Source of the DNA: Marinobacter halodurans
GTDB lineage: Bacteria > Pseudomonadota > Gammaproteobacteria > Pseudomonadales > Oleiphilaceae
NCBI RefSeq assembly: GCF_004327985.1
Contig: NZ_SJDL01000006.1
Location: forward strand, 119,612-183,611
Length of the DNA: 64,000 nt
Direction of reading: 5' to 3'
Under the pieces are notes generated by a model. The model saw nothing but the letters and a program-made list of their open reading frames with translations, searched no databases and was not told where the DNA came from. Positions 1-9,449 of this stretch are shown one piece after another. Position 1 is the stretch's first letter. Each line of letters begins with the position of its first letter. A program made the translations under genes and the position numbers.

Positions 1-773
1 ATCGCCCGGAACGACAGGTCCGAGTTGTCCAGCAACTGGCAGGCCCGTTCTACCTTCAGGTGCAGGAAGTGCTGGATCGGCGCCACGCCGGTCAGCGAGC
101 GGTAGCGGGTGGCGAAGTGGGCCGGTGACAGGCCGGACAGTTCCGCCAGGTTCTCCAGGGTCAGGCGCTCGTCCAGGTGTTCCTTCATGAAGCCGTGCAG
201 GCTGTCCAGGTCCAGCGGCTGGCGATGGGCCAGAGGCTCGGCGCACAGTGGAACCGCGGTCAGCAGCTGGCGCAGCCGATTGGCCGCATGGATCAGCCCG
301 GACGGGCGAAAGCCGGTCTGCTGCACCGAGAGCAGGCCGTTGAAATCCACCAGTAACCGCGGCTGCTGGCCCACATGCCGGATCAGCGTCTGGCGGGAAA
401 ATCCCATGTGTTCGCAAAAGGCCGAAGCGAGCGAGCCGGCGAAATGCACCCAGTGCAGCGACCAGGGCTGGTCGGTATCCGCACTGTAGCGATGGGCGGC
501 GCCCCTGGGCAGCAACAGCAGGTCGCCCGCCTGCACCCGGTGACCTTCCCCCTCCACATTCAGGTGCGCCAGACCGTCGGTGCAGTAGATCAGCAGGTTG
601 TCGTCATGATGCTGGCGGTGCATATGGTGACCCCGTGCCTGCCGGTAGTGGCCAAAGGCCAGCGGGTACAGGTCCCGGGTCAGGGGGTGGTTGTCGAGCA
701 ACTGCACCATGCGCGACGGCACCACGTAGCGAATGCTGTCCGGGGGTAGCGGCCATTGTGACGTACGGGTCAT
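1..773 (-). CDS. mmsR: AraC-family transcriptional regulator, MmsR-like (3' end outside window)
   Basis: The minus-strand frame is open from an ATG at 773 to the window edge (257 codons, no stop reached). The N-terminal half has a cupin-like sensing region with clustered histidines ([10 protein letters not shown] around residues 48-57) and a motif near GDLLLLPRG. The C-terminal half has the first AraC helix-turn-helix ([17 protein letters not shown]) and the start of the second, which is cut off by the edge. It is divergent from mmsA, the arrangement of the Pseudomonas MmsR activator with the mmsAB genes. Its effector is probably a valine-pathway intermediate; that part is inference from position. 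Confidence 0.85.
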   Translation of the reverse strand, partial: MTRTSQWPLPPDSIRYVVPSRMVQLLDNHPLTRDLYPLAFGHYRQARGHHMHRQHHDDNLLIYCTDGLAHLNVEGEGHRVQAGDLLLLPRGAAHRYSADTDQPWSLHWVHFAGSLASAFCEHMGFSRQTLIRHVGQQPRLLVDFNGLLSVQQTGFRPSGLIHAANRLRQLLTAVPLCAEPLAHRQPLDLDSLHGFMKEHLDERLTLENLAELSGLSPAHFATRYRSLTGVAPIQHFLHLKVERACQLLDNSDLSFRA

Positions 774-947
774 GTTCTGTTTTGGTCTTCGATGAGGTTG
801 TTTCCGAAAAATAATCCATTACGAGCGAAATTTAGTCAATCTAATCATCTATTATGCTGTGCTAGGATCATTTCAAAGCCGGTGCTGAAGCGCCTTGTGT
901 CGCTTGAGTACCTCCTCCTTGCCGACAAGAACAACAGGGGAATCCGT
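774..947. promoter_or_regulatory. Divergent mmsR/mmsA control region
   Basis: This 174-base spacer separates the AraC-type regulator from mmsA. Bases about 805-860 are clearly more AT-rich than the surroundings and contain TATTAT at 850-855, a possible -10 for the mmsA direction. I could not find a convincing -35 at the right spacing, as is usual for promoters that depend on an AraC-type activator. A ribosome site (AGGGG) sits 7 bases before the mmsA ATG. The regulator binding site is not identified. Confidence 0.4.
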
Positions 948-2438
948 ATGAAAAAAGTGCCACTTTTTATCGAGGGCGAGTTCTGCCAGAGCGCGACCAA
1001 CGACTGGATTGATGTGACCAATCCCGCCACCAACGAAGTGATCGCGCAGGTCCCGTGCGCCACCGAAGACGAGATGCAGCGGGCGATCCACCACGCCGGC
1101 GAAGCCTTCAAAACCTGGAAGGAAACCCCGGTCTCCGAGCGCGCCCGTCTGATGATGCGCTACCAGGCCCTGCTGAAGGAGCACCACGACGAAATCGCCG
1201 AAATCCTGTCCCAGGAAACCGGCAAGACCTTCGAGGACGCCAAGGGCGATGTCTGGCGCGGCATCGAAGTCGTGGAGCACGCGGCCAACATCCCGTCCCT
1301 GATGATGGGCGAGACCGTCGAGAACGTGGCCCGGGAAATCGACACCTATTCCTACACCCAGCCGCTGGGCGTCTGCGCCGGTATCACCCCGTTCAACTTC
1401 CCGGCCATGATCCCGCTGTGGATGTTCCCGATGGCGATTGCCGCGGGGAACACCTTCGTCCTGAAGCCGTCCGAGCAGGACCCGCTGACCCCGACCCGCC
1501 TGGCGGAACTGTTCGTTGAAGCCGGAGCACCCAAGGGTGTCCTGCAGGTGATCCACGGTGCCAAGCCGCAGGTGGACAAGCTGCTGACCGATCCTGCGAT
1601 CAAGGCCGTGTCCTTCGTCGGTTCCGTCCCGGTCGGCCGCTACATTTACGAGACCGGTACGAAGAACATGAAGCGCGTGCAGAGCTTCGCCGGTGCCAAG
1701 AACCACATGGTGATCCTGCCGGACGCGGACAAGGACCAGGTGATCAGTGCCCTGGTCGGCGCCTCCGTCGGTGCCGCCGGTCAGCGTTGCATGGCCATTT
1801 CCGTGGCGGTGTTCGTGGGCGAGGCCCAGGAGTGGATTCCGGAAGTGAAGGACGCCCTGGCGAAAGTGCGTCCGGGTGCCTGGAACGATTCCGGTGCCAG
1901 CTACGGCCCGGTCATCAGCGCCAAGGCCAAGGACCGTATCGAGCAGTTGATCGGCCGTGGCGAGCAGGAAGGCGCGCGCCTGTTGCTGGACGGTCGCGGC
2001 TGCACCGTCGATGGCCTGCCGGACGGCAACTGGGTCGGCCCGACGCTGTTTGCCGGCGTGAAGCCGGAGATGGACATCTACAAGGAAGAAATCTTCGGCC
2101 CGGTCCTCAGTTGCATGGAAGTCGACAACCTGGGCGAGGCCATCGAACTGATCAACAACAGCCCGTACGGTAACGGCACCTCGATCTTCACCAACTCCGG
2201 TGGCGCCGCCCGTCGCTTCCAGCACGAGATCGAAGTGGGTCAGGTGGGGATCAACATTCCCATTCCGGTGCCCCTGCCGTTCTTCTCCTTCACCGGCTGG
2301 AAAGGCTCGTTCTACGGCGACCAGCACGCCTATGGCAAACAGGCGGTGAAATTCTACACCGAGACCAAGACCATCACGGCCCGCTGGTTCTCCAGCGACG
2401 CGGTGGCCGGAACGAACTTCTCCATCCGCATGCACTGA
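948..2438 (+). CDS. mmsA: Methylmalonate-semialdehyde dehydrogenase (CoA-acylating)
   Basis: A 496-residue aldehyde dehydrogenase that oxidises methylmalonate semialdehyde to propionyl-CoA with NAD+ and CoA, the last step of valine breakdown. The catalytic Cys is residue 281 in GQRCMAIS. The MmsA-specific stretch [15 protein letters not shown] and the later FGPVLS motif are present. Length matches the family. The frame is open further upstream, but the ATG at 948 is preceded by AGGGG and begins at the usual MmsA N terminus ([10 protein letters not shown]), so I chose it. First gene of the valine operon; 12 bases before the acyl-CoA dehydrogenase. Confidence 0.96.
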   Translation: MKKVPLFIEGEFCQSATNDWIDVTNPATNEVIAQVPCATEDEMQRAIHHAGEAFKTWKETPVSERARLMMRYQALLKEHHDEIAEILSQETGKTFEDAKGDVWRGIEVVEHAANIPSLMMGETVENVAREIDTYSYTQPLGVCAGITPFNFPAMIPLWMFPMAIAAGNTFVLKPSEQDPLTPTRLAELFVEAGAPKGVLQVIHGAKPQVDKLLTDPAIKAVSFVGSVPVGRYIYETGTKNMKRVQSFAGAKNHMVILPDADKDQVISALVGASVGAAGQRCMAISVAVFVGEAQEWIPEVKDALAKVRPGAWNDSGASYGPVISAKAKDRIEQLIGRGEQEGARLLLDGRGCTVDGLPDGNWVGPTLFAGVKPEMDIYKEEIFGPVLSCMEVDNLGEAIELINNSPYGNGTSIFTNSGGAARRFQHEIEVGQVGINIPIPVPLPFFSFTGWKGSFYGDQHAYGKQAVKFYTETKTITARWFSSDAVAGTNFSIRMH

Positions 2439-2450
2439 GGGTGGCCGGTT

Positions 2451-3617
2451 ATGGATTTCGCGCTGAACGAAGACCAACTGGCCTATCGTGATGCCGCCAG
2501 GGCCTTCGCCGAGAAGGCGATGGCCCCGCACGCGGCCGGTTGGGACATCGACCACACCTTTCCGCTGGAAGTGATCCGCGAGGCCGGGGAACTCGGCTTC
2601 TGTGGCCTCTACACGCCGGAAGACTGCGGTGGCATGGGACTGTCGCGGCTGGATACCTCGGTCATCGTCGAGGAACTGGCGGCGGCCTGTCCGTCCACGG
2701 CGGCCTATATCACCATTCACAATATGGCCACCTGGATGGTGGCCTGCTTCGGCAGCGACGCCATGAAGCAGGATGTCGCACCGCGCATGGCCAGCGGTGA
2801 ATGGTTGGGCTCCTACTGTCTGACCGAACCCGGCGCCGGATCGGACGCCGCCAACCTGCAGACCAAGGCGGTACGAGAGGGCGACGGCTATCGCCTGACC
2901 GGCTCCAAGGTGTTTATCTCCGGGGCTGGCGCCACGCAAGTGCTGGTGGTGATGGCCCGCACCGGGGCGCCGGACAGCGGCGCCAAGGGCATTTCCGCGT
3001 TCGTCGTCCCGGCGAACAGCGAGGGCATTCACTACGGCAAGTCGGAAGACAAGATGGGCTGGCACAGTCAGCCGACCCGTCAGGTCAGCTTTGACAACGT
3101 CTACGTGCCCCTGGAAAACCGGCTGGGTGAAGAGGGAGAGGGCTTCCGCTTCGCCATGAAAGGGCTGGACGGCGGTCGCCTGAACATCGCCACCTGCTCG
3201 CTCGGCGGTGCCCAGGCCGCGTTGTCGCGCACGCGGGACTACATGCACGAACGCAGCCAGTTCGGCCGTCACTTGGCCGATTTCCAGGCGTTGCAGTTCA
3301 AACTGGCGGACATGGCCACCGACCTGGTGGCGTCCCGGCAGATGGTGCGGCTGGCGGCCTGGAAGCTGGATCACGGCGACGCCGAGGCCACCCTGCACTG
3401 TGCCATGGCCAAGCGGTTCGCCACCGATGCCTGCTTCGAGGTCTGCAACCAGGCCCTGCAACTGCATGGGGGCTACGGCTACATCCGCGAATACCCGCTG
3501 GAGCGTTACGTGCGCGACCTGCGGGTGCACCAGATCCTGGAAGGTACCAACGAAATCATGCGGCTGATCGTCGCCCGCCGGGTGCTCGAGTCTGGCGTCG
3601 TCGAAGCGATTCAATAA
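2451..3617 (+). CDS. Acyl-CoA dehydrogenase, probably isobutyryl-CoA dehydrogenase
   Basis: A 388-residue FAD-dependent acyl-CoA dehydrogenase. Family signatures are visible: CLTEPGAGSD for FAD and substrate binding in the middle, QLHGGYGY near residue 340, and LEGTNEIMR, in which Glu364 aligns with the catalytic base of short-chain enzymes. Between mmsA and an enoyl-CoA hydratase, the expected substrate is isobutyryl-CoA, giving methacrylyl-CoA (ACAD8-like). The exact chain specificity is inferred from context; a 2-methylbutyryl-CoA or general short-chain activity is possible. Confidence 0.92.
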   Translation: MDFALNEDQLAYRDAARAFAEKAMAPHAAGWDIDHTFPLEVIREAGELGFCGLYTPEDCGGMGLSRLDTSVIVEELAAACPSTAAYITIHNMATWMVACFGSDAMKQDVAPRMASGEWLGSYCLTEPGAGSDAANLQTKAVREGDGYRLTGSKVFISGAGATQVLVVMARTGAPDSGAKGISAFVVPANSEGIHYGKSEDKMGWHSQPTRQVSFDNVYVPLENRLGEEGEGFRFAMKGLDGGRLNIATCSLGGAQAALSRTRDYMHERSQFGRHLADFQALQFKLADMATDLVASRQMVRLAAWKLDHGDAEATLHCAMAKRFATDACFEVCNQALQLHGGYGYIREYPLERYVRDLRVHQILEGTNEIMRLIVARRVLESGVVEAIQ

Positions 3618-3630
3618 GGAGAACAAGGCA

Positions 3631-4410
3631 ATGAGCGATCTGATCCAGCTCGAAAATCGCGGGCATGTAGCCATCCTGACCATCAACAACCCGCCGGCCA
3701 ATACCTGGACCGAAGAGTCCCTCGGGGCCCTGGCAGAGACGATTGAAGCCCTGAACGCCGACCGCAGTATCTTTGCCCTGGTGGTGACCGGGCAGGGGGA
3801 GAAGTTCTTTTCCGCCGGCGCCGACCTGAAAACCTTTGCCGACGGGGACGAAGGCCGTGCCAACCGCATGGCCCAGGCATTCGGCCACGCCTTTGCGACC
3901 CTGAGCCGGTTCCGTGGCGTGTCGATTGCCGCGGTGAACGGTTACGCCATGGGTGGTGGCCTGGAATGCGCCATGGCCTGCGATATCCGTATTGCCGAGG
4001 AACACGCCCAGATGGCCCTGCCGGAAGCGGGTGTTGGCCTGCTGCCCTGCGCCGGCGGCACCCAGAACCTGCCCTGGCTGGTGGGCGAGGGCTGGGCCAA
4101 GCGCATGATCCTGTGCGGCGAACGTGTGAAGGCGGACAAGGCCCTGGACATCGGTTTGGTGGAAGAAGTGGTGCCGACCGGGCAGTCGCTGGATAAGGCC
4201 ATCGAGCTGGCGGAGATGGCGTGCAAGCAGAGCCCGTCGTCCATCGCCCGCTGCAAATCGCTGGTGATGAGTGCCCGTGACGGCCGGTCCCACGACGATG
4301 GCTGGCGCATGGAACGCGAGCTGTTCGTGGAACTGTTCGCCACCGAAGATCAGCGCGAGGGCGTCAACGCCTTCCTGGAAAAACGCAAACCCGAATGGAA
4401 GAACCGGTAA
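3631..4410 (+). CDS. Enoyl-CoA hydratase (crotonase family)
   Basis: A 259-residue crotonase-fold enzyme with a good ribosome site (AAGGAG) 13 bases after the dehydrogenase. The oxyanion-hole stretch SAGADLK is present. Both catalytic glutamates of hydratases are conserved: the Glu in MGGGLECA and the Glu in LPEAGVG, followed by GGTQNLP. This argues for a real hydratase rather than an isomerase or hydrolase. In this operon it should hydrate methacrylyl-CoA to 3-hydroxyisobutyryl-CoA. Confidence 0.92.
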   Translation: MSDLIQLENRGHVAILTINNPPANTWTEESLGALAETIEALNADRSIFALVVTGQGEKFFSAGADLKTFADGDEGRANRMAQAFGHAFATLSRFRGVSIAAVNGYAMGGGLECAMACDIRIAEEHAQMALPEAGVGLLPCAGGTQNLPWLVGEGWAKRMILCGERVKADKALDIGLVEEVVPTGQSLDKAIELAEMACKQSPSSIARCKSLVMSARDGRSHDDGWRMERELFVELFATEDQREGVNAFLEKRKPEWKNR

Positions 4411-4424
4411 CGGTTGGAGTCAGC

Positions 4425-5498
4425 ATGTCAGAACAAGCCATCCTTTTCGACGAGAAGGCGGCCGCCGGTGGCAAGCGCATCGGCGTGGCCACCCTGAATC
4501 AGCCCAAGGCACTGAATTCCCTGTCCCTGCCCATGATCCGGGCGCTGGAAGACCAGCTCGACCAGTGGGTGAAGGACGACGGGATTGCTGCGGTCTGGCT
4601 GGAAGGTGCGGGCGACAAGGCGTTCTGCGCCGGCGGTGACATCGTCTCCCTGTACCGGTCCATGACCGAGGGGGCGTCCGGGCCGGATGAGGGCGTGGCG
4701 TTCTTCACCGAGGAGTACGCCCTGGACTACCAGATCCACACCTTCCCCAAGCCCGTCGTGGCCTGGGGGCATGGCTTCGTCATGGGCGGCGGTGTCGGCC
4801 TGCTGGCCGGGGCCTCGCATCGGGTGGTCACCGAGCAGTCTCGGGTGGCCATGCCGGAAGTGACCATTGGTCTCTATCCGGATGTCGGCGCCAGTTGGTT
4901 CCTCAATCACATGCCCGGGCACCTGGGGCTGTTCATCGGCCTGACTGGCGTCCACCTGAACGCGGCGGACGCCTGCTTCCTGAGGATGGCGGATCGGCGG
5001 ATCGCCCACGATCACAAGGACGCGGTACTCGAAGCACTGGCGCAGGCGGAACAGCTGCCGGAATCCGCCGAAACGGCGGTGAACAGCGTGCTGCGTACCT
5101 TTGAAAGGGAATCCGTCGCGGTCATGCCGACGTCGGCCGTGCGCGAACGGCTGGACGCGATTAATGCCCTGATGGACGCGGACGATCTGGTCACCCAGGT
5201 GCGGCGCATTGCGGACTATGACGGTGACGATGTCTGGCTCCAGAAGGCCGCGAAAGTCGCGAAGACCGGCTCGCCTACGACCATGGCGATCCTGGAGCGT
5301 CAGTTGCGGGAGACCCGGCTGGATGGGCTCAAGGCAGTGTTCGACAAAGAGCTGAAGCTGTCGACCCGCTGCCTTGAGAAGGGCGAGTTTGCCGAGGGCA
5401 TCCGGGCCTTGTTGATCGACAAGGATAAGCAGCCCCGCTGGCGGTATCCATCGCTGGAGAGCATGGATCCGGCTTGGGTAGAGAGTTTTTTCGAGTAG
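4425..5498 (+). CDS. 3-hydroxyisobutyryl-CoA hydrolase
   Basis: A 357-residue member of the crotonase superfamily, ECH_2 subgroup, longer than the hydratase next to it as expected for HIBCH. Visible motifs are FCAGGDIVSLY, HGFVMGGGVG and MPEVTIGLYPDVG, which carries the Glu and Asp used for CoA-ester hydrolysis in the human enzyme. It should release 3-hydroxyisobutyrate, which MmsB then oxidises. The frame is open from 4395, but the ATG at 4425 follows TTGGAGT at good spacing and is preferred. It starts 15 bases after the hydratase. Confidence 0.92.
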   Translation: MSEQAILFDEKAAAGGKRIGVATLNQPKALNSLSLPMIRALEDQLDQWVKDDGIAAVWLEGAGDKAFCAGGDIVSLYRSMTEGASGPDEGVAFFTEEYALDYQIHTFPKPVVAWGHGFVMGGGVGLLAGASHRVVTEQSRVAMPEVTIGLYPDVGASWFLNHMPGHLGLFIGLTGVHLNAADACFLRMADRRIAHDHKDAVLEALAQAEQLPESAETAVNSVLRTFERESVAVMPTSAVRERLDAINALMDADDLVTQVRRIADYDGDDVWLQKAAKVAKTGSPTTMAILERQLRETRLDGLKAVFDKELKLSTRCLEKGEFAEGIRALLIDKDKQPRWRYPSLESMDPAWVESFFE

Positions 5499-5524
5499 CA
5501 CCGCGACGGTGGTGGAGCGTGATC

Positions 5525-5626
5525 GGGCGCCTGCGGCGCCTCAGAAGCTGAAGCATCTGCTACATGCTCGAGATAGCTGGGCAATGTAGCCGACGCTTTA
5601 GCTTCGGAGCTGCCCGCAGGGCAGCC
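5525..5626 (+). repeat. REP/BIME-like palindromic repeat, copy 1
   Basis: Two different half-units face each other. Half A begins with the hairpin GGCGCCTGCGGCGCC and runs through CAGAAGCTGAAGC to CTACATG. Half B runs from ATGTAGCCGACGC to a terminal GCTGCCCGCAGGGCAGC hairpin. Related copies lie at 52445-52549, with the same layout in reverse orientation, and at 53707-53990. The element sits in the 184-base gap between the hydrolase and mmsB, inside an otherwise tight operon, where it may stabilise or attenuate mRNA (inference). Confidence 0.8.
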
Positions 5627-5682
5627 GGGACGTTGACCACCCAACGGGCGATTCCCGAACAAAAACAACAGGAGAACGAAAC

Positions 5683-6573
5683 ATGGCCAACATCACCTTT
5701 ATCGGACTGGGCAACATGGGCGGCCCCATGGCCCACAATCTCATCAAGGCCGGCCATACGGTCACGGTCTTCGACCTCTCCGCCGATGCGGTCAAGGTGC
5801 TGGTGGACGACGGTGCCCGCACCGCCGATACCGTGCATGCTGCCGCTGAGGGCGCGGAGGTCCTGATCACCATGCTGCCGGCCGGCGAGCATGTGGAAGC
5901 GGTCTACCTGGGTGACGAGGGGCTGCTCAACACCCTGACGTCATCCACGCTGGTCATCGATTCCTCCACCATCGCGCCGGAAACCGCCCGGGGCGTGGCC
6001 GAGAAGGCGACCGAGAAAGGCATCGCGTTCCTGGATGCGCCGGTCTCGGGCGGTGTCGGCGGGGCCAAAGCCGGCACGCTGACCTTCATCTGCGGCGGCG
6101 AGGACGCGGCATTCGAACAGGCCAGGCCGGTTCTCGAGGACATGGGCAAGAACATCTTCCACGCCGGTCCCCACGGTGCCGGCCAGGTGGCCAAGATCTG
6201 CAACAACATGCTGCTGGCAATCCTCATGAACGGCACCTGCGAGGCCCTGGCGTTGGGGGTGAAGAACGGCCTGGATCCGGCGGTTCTGTCCGAGATCATG
6301 CGTCAGAGTTCCGGCGGCAACTGGGCACTGAACGTCTACAACCCCTGGCCGGGAGTGATGGAGGGGGTGCCCGCCTCCAACGACTACCAGGGCGGCTTCC
6401 TGGTGGACCTGATGAACAAGGACCTGGGCCTGGCGTTCGACAATGCGGTGAAGAACAAGGCGCCGATTCCCATGGGGTCACTGGCGCGCAACCTGTACGC
6501 GCTGCATGGCCAGCAGGGTAATGGCCGTCTGGATTTCTCCAGCATCCAGCGCTTCTACCGCGGTGAGGAATAG
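5683..6573 (+). CDS. mmsB: 3-hydroxyisobutyrate dehydrogenase
   Basis: A 296-residue beta-hydroxyacid dehydrogenase that oxidises 3-hydroxyisobutyrate to methylmalonate semialdehyde with NAD+, feeding MmsA. The N terminus carries the dinucleotide fold GLGNMGGPM. The substrate-binding motif DAPVSGGVGGA and the catalytic lysine (Lys171 in VAKICNN) are present, and length matches the family. A strong ribosome site (AGGAG) precedes the ATG. It is the last gene of the operon and is separated from the rest by the palindromic repeat, so it may also be transcribed on its own. Confidence 0.95.
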   Translation: MANITFIGLGNMGGPMAHNLIKAGHTVTVFDLSADAVKVLVDDGARTADTVHAAAEGAEVLITMLPAGEHVEAVYLGDEGLLNTLTSSTLVIDSSTIAPETARGVAEKATEKGIAFLDAPVSGGVGGAKAGTLTFICGGEDAAFEQARPVLEDMGKNIFHAGPHGAGQVAKICNNMLLAILMNGTCEALALGVKNGLDPAVLSEIMRQSSGGNWALNVYNPWPGVMEGVPASNDYQGGFLVDLMNKDLGLAFDNAVKNKAPIPMGSLARNLYALHGQQGNGRLDFSSIQRFYRGEE

Positions 6574-6587
6574 GCCCGTGAACATGG

Positions 6588-6618
6588 CCACCGCGTCATC
6601 CGCATGGATTCGCGGTGG
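6588..6618 (+). terminator. Hairpin after mmsB
   Basis: An 8-bp perfect stem (CCACCGCG at 6588-6595 pairing with CGCGGTGG at 6611-6618) lies 14 bases after the mmsB stop. There is no T-tract, so it may be a 3' mRNA-stabilising or Rho-associated structure rather than a classical intrinsic terminator. It marks the likely end of the valine operon. Confidence 0.4.
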
Positions 6619-6682
6619 TCGACTCCGCTAGACTGTCGCGATGTCTACGGAAGGCGCAGCCGCCAACAAGGAGTCCGCCTGC

Positions 6683-7810
6683 ATGACCGACGAGTCGCCA
6701 CGTTCCAGTCCGGGTCGCGATCAGCCTGACGTGACGCCTGACACGAGAACCCTGGCTGGACTGACGATTCCTGCCAACCTGGCCACGCCCATCTATGGCC
6801 TCTTTACCCTGGGCATTCTCTACACCCTCTATGTCGCGCACCAGATTATCCTGCCGATTACCCTGGCGTTGCTCGCCAGCCTGCTGATGGCCCCGGCCGT
6901 TCGTGGCGCCCGCAAGCGCTGGAGGATTCCCCAGGGCGTGACTGCGCTGGTCCTGATCCTGGGGTTATTGGCCGGTATGGTCGGCGTGGGCTGGGCCGTG
7001 TCTTCGCCCATTATGGAATGGATTGAGAAGGCACCGCAGGGGCTCTCCCGACTGCTGGTAGGGGGCAAGGGCATTACCGCCAGTCTGGAGCGGGTCACGG
7101 AATCGGCCCGCAAGGTCGAAAAGAAAATGGACGAGCTGTCCAAGGGGGATGAGCCCACCAAGGTGGTCGTGCAATCCAATTCCTGGCAGCAGACGATATT
7201 CACCAAGTTGCGTAACGGCGTGATGGGGTTGGCCCTGGCCCTGGCATTGAGCTACTTCCTGCTGGTCAGTGGCGACAGCCTGATACGCAATTTCGTGCGC
7301 CAGCTCCCGCGTCGCGATCGGCGCATGGTGTTGCGAGTGGTGCGGGATTCCCAGCACCAGATTGCCCAGTACCTGATGGTGATCAGCACCAGTAACCTGC
7401 TGGTTGGGGTGCTGACCGGGTTCATGTGTTGGGCCGTGGGGCTGCCGTCGCCGGCGGTCTGGGGGCTGATTGCGGGGCTGGCACGGTTCGTTCCCTACCT
7501 CGGGGTCATCGGTACCGTCGGCCTGCTGGCCGTCATCTCACTGACCACCCTCGACCAGCTGTGGATGATGGCGATTGCGCCGCTGGGCTACCTGGCCCTG
7601 ACCTCCATTGTCGGCTTTTTCATCGAGCCCTACATTCACGGCTTCCGGATGTCGATCAACCCGGTGGTGATCTTCCTGTCGATCTTCTTCTGGGGCTGGC
7701 TCTGGGGCGCGATCGGTGTCGTGATGGCCGTGCCGTTGATGACCGTCCTGCAGGTGGTGCTCAGGCAGATTCCCAAACTTCGGCCGGTCTACCGCGTCAT
7801 TGCCCGTTAG
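6683..7810 (+). CDS. AI-2E family transporter (PerM/TqsA-like membrane protein)
   Basis: A 375-residue polytopic inner-membrane protein of the AI-2E transporter family. The N-terminal helices cover about residues 38-72 and 85-110, followed by a soluble stretch, then several C-terminal helices including the family-typical region GLPSPAVWGLIAGLARFVPYLG. The frame also has an ATG at 6641, but the ATG at 6683 follows AAGGAG at ideal spacing. Members export varied small molecules or act in sodium and osmotic tolerance; the substrate cannot be read from sequence. Confidence 0.88.
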   Translation: MTDESPRSSPGRDQPDVTPDTRTLAGLTIPANLATPIYGLFTLGILYTLYVAHQIILPITLALLASLLMAPAVRGARKRWRIPQGVTALVLILGLLAGMVGVGWAVSSPIMEWIEKAPQGLSRLLVGGKGITASLERVTESARKVEKKMDELSKGDEPTKVVVQSNSWQQTIFTKLRNGVMGLALALALSYFLLVSGDSLIRNFVRQLPRRDRRMVLRVVRDSQHQIAQYLMVISTSNLLVGVLTGFMCWAVGLPSPAVWGLIAGLARFVPYLGVIGTVGLLAVISLTTLDQLWMMAIAPLGYLALTSIVGFFIEPYIHGFRMSINPVVIFLSIFFWGWLWGAIGVVMAVPLMTVLQVVLRQIPKLRPVYRVIAR

Positions 7811-8134
7811 GGGGACTTCGCGTCGCGATCGTGAGCCTATGTTGGCAGTACCGGTTCCGGGGCATGGGAATGCGGCCCTGGTGGGCCGTATCCGCGTTTC
7901 GGATTGTGCCTATCCTCTATGCCTCCGGCTGGAAAATAACCTAACCTGAGAAGAACTGTTCACGGCGCCGTTGTCACGTGGATGGCCCGGCACAACCTTG
8001 AGCGGGGTCAGGTCGCCAGACGGTCGCACTATCTGGAAACACCGACGTGACGCTGATTGCGTTCATGTTCGGGCAATACATCCGCGAGCAGGTTGCGTTA
8101 GCCGGCCGCAAGCGGGACGGAGTGGGAGCTTGCC
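7811..8134. other. Intergenic stretch without a recognised gene
   Basis: Between the transporter and the racemase-fold enzyme. I see no conserved reading frame, no strong hairpin with a T-run and no recognisable operator. The last 15 bases hold the GGGAG ribosome site of the next gene. It presumably contains that gene's promoter, which I cannot place. Confidence 0.4.
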
Positions 8135-9193
8135 ATGCAAAAAGACGGCACACAGCACCGGATGCGGTCCATCGGTCTGATCGATATGCAGTCAGGCGGC
8201 GATGTCAGCCGCATCATCACCTACGGCGTGGGGCATCTGCCCGGCGATTCGGTGCTGGGAAAAATGCGCTATATCCAGCAGCACGGTGACGGATTCCGGC
8301 GCCTGTTGCTGTCCGAGCCCTACGGCGACCCTTACATGTCCCTGGACCTGATCGTGGAACCTTCCAATCCCAAGGCGCAGGCGGGTTATATCATCATGGA
8401 GGCGATGGGCTACCCGCTGTATTCCGGGTCGAACACCATCTGCACGGCGACCGCGGTCCTGCAGAGCGGCATCATACCAATGGTGGAGGGCGAGCAGTCC
8501 ATCGTGCTGGAATCGCCGGCCGGTCTGGCCCATATCAAGGCTTACAACGAGAATGGCCGGGTCCAGTCGATCACCACCCAGGGAGAGCCTGCCTATGTGG
8601 AGGCACGTGACCAGGAGGTGGATGTTCCGCGCTACGGGCGGGTTCGCTATGACCTGGTCTGGAGTGGCGCCTATTTCGCGCTGGTGGACGCAGCCCAATA
8701 CGGATTCCACCTGACGGCTGACGAGACGACGGCGCTGGCCGCCTTCGGTGATGCGCTGGTCACGGCGGCACGACCCCAGGTGACCTCTCAGCATCCTGAA
8801 TTAGGGGAAGTGGGGCCGTTGCCATTTGCGCATTTCATGGGGCCGTTGGAGCCCGTCGGCGATGACGGCTATCGAACGCCTTCGGCCACCTACGTGCATC
8901 CCGGGGTCATATGCCGCAGCCCGACCGGTACCGGCACCTCGGCCCGTCTGGCGTTGATGTATGACGCCGGCGACATCCGTGACGGCCAGTGGATCGAAAC
9001 GGTCTCTCCCCGGGGAAGTTCCTTCGTCGGTAAGGTATTGGGAGAAGCCACTGTCGCTGGGCATCGCGCGGTGCACAGCGATATCACAGGCCGGGCCTGG
9101 ACGCTGGCCCGTTCGGAAATCGTCGTGGATCTCGATGATCCGCTGGTGGACAGCTCGGATCTGGAAGACGTGCTGGATACCTGGCCTGACTGA
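8135..9193 (+). CDS. Proline racemase-fold protein with Ser/Thr in place of both catalytic Cys
   Basis: A 352-residue member of the proline racemase / hydroxyproline epimerase / trans-3-hydroxyproline dehydratase superfamily. Both signature loops align but are altered. The usual MCGHN loop reads Tyr96-Ser97-Gly98-Ser99-Asn100, so the first Cys becomes Ser and the substrate-contacting His becomes Ser. The usual DRSPCGTGT loop reads Cys260-Arg-Ser-Pro-Thr264-GTGT, so Asp becomes Cys and the second Cys becomes Thr. Racemases and epimerases use two Cys, and Cys/Thr pairs occur in 3-hydroxyproline dehydratases. A Ser/Thr pair that also lacks the amino-binding His and Asp argues for a different substrate or reaction. 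Apparently a single-gene unit. Confidence 0.85.
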   Translation: MQKDGTQHRMRSIGLIDMQSGGDVSRIITYGVGHLPGDSVLGKMRYIQQHGDGFRRLLLSEPYGDPYMSLDLIVEPSNPKAQAGYIIMEAMGYPLYSGSNTICTATAVLQSGIIPMVEGEQSIVLESPAGLAHIKAYNENGRVQSITTQGEPAYVEARDQEVDVPRYGRVRYDLVWSGAYFALVDAAQYGFHLTADETTALAAFGDALVTAARPQVTSQHPELGEVGPLPFAHFMGPLEPVGDDGYRTPSATYVHPGVICRSPTGTGTSARLALMYDAGDIRDGQWIETVSPRGSSFVGKVLGEATVAGHRAVHSDITGRAWTLARSEIVVDLDDPLVDSSDLEDVLDTWPD

Positions 9194-9375
9194 ATACCCC
9201 CACCACCGGCGGCCCTCCAGTGGCCGCCGCTGCTTTCTGCTCTCTCCGTGTCGTCGTGGCGCATCATTTGCAACCTCTCCCTGGCACGACGACGGACCGG
9301 GCCTTTTCCGGTTAACGGGTATGGCCCGCTCAATCAGGATGTGAATCGGTATCAAGAAGTGCTATAGGAAAATGG

Positions 9376-9404
9376 TTTACAAATGAGAATTATTCTCATA
9401 TTGT
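9376..9404 (+). promoter_or_regulatory. Promoter overlapped by a Fur-type box
   Basis: A perfect 17-bp palindrome, ATGAGAAT-T-ATTCTCAT at 9383-9399, matches the 7-1-7 core of Fur boxes. It lies between a -35-like TTTACA (9376-9381) and a -10-like TATTGT (9399-9404) with a 17-base spacer. The dyad extends weakly outward (TTTACAA and TTGTAAA). The placement predicts iron-dependent repression of the small gene starting at 9450. Fur binding itself is inference from the consensus. Confidence 0.75.
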
Positions 9405-9449
9405 AAATGCCAATGGCGTTGATCGATCCTGTCCAAAGAGGGGCTGACC

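Noticed and set aside
873..3869. A 998-codon open frame on the minus strand, antisense to mmsA and the acyl-CoA dehydrogenase gene
   Set aside because: It is opposite two genes with complete catalytic motifs. Its translation is rich in Gly, Arg, His, Gln and Val with no domain, as expected from high-GC antisense frames.
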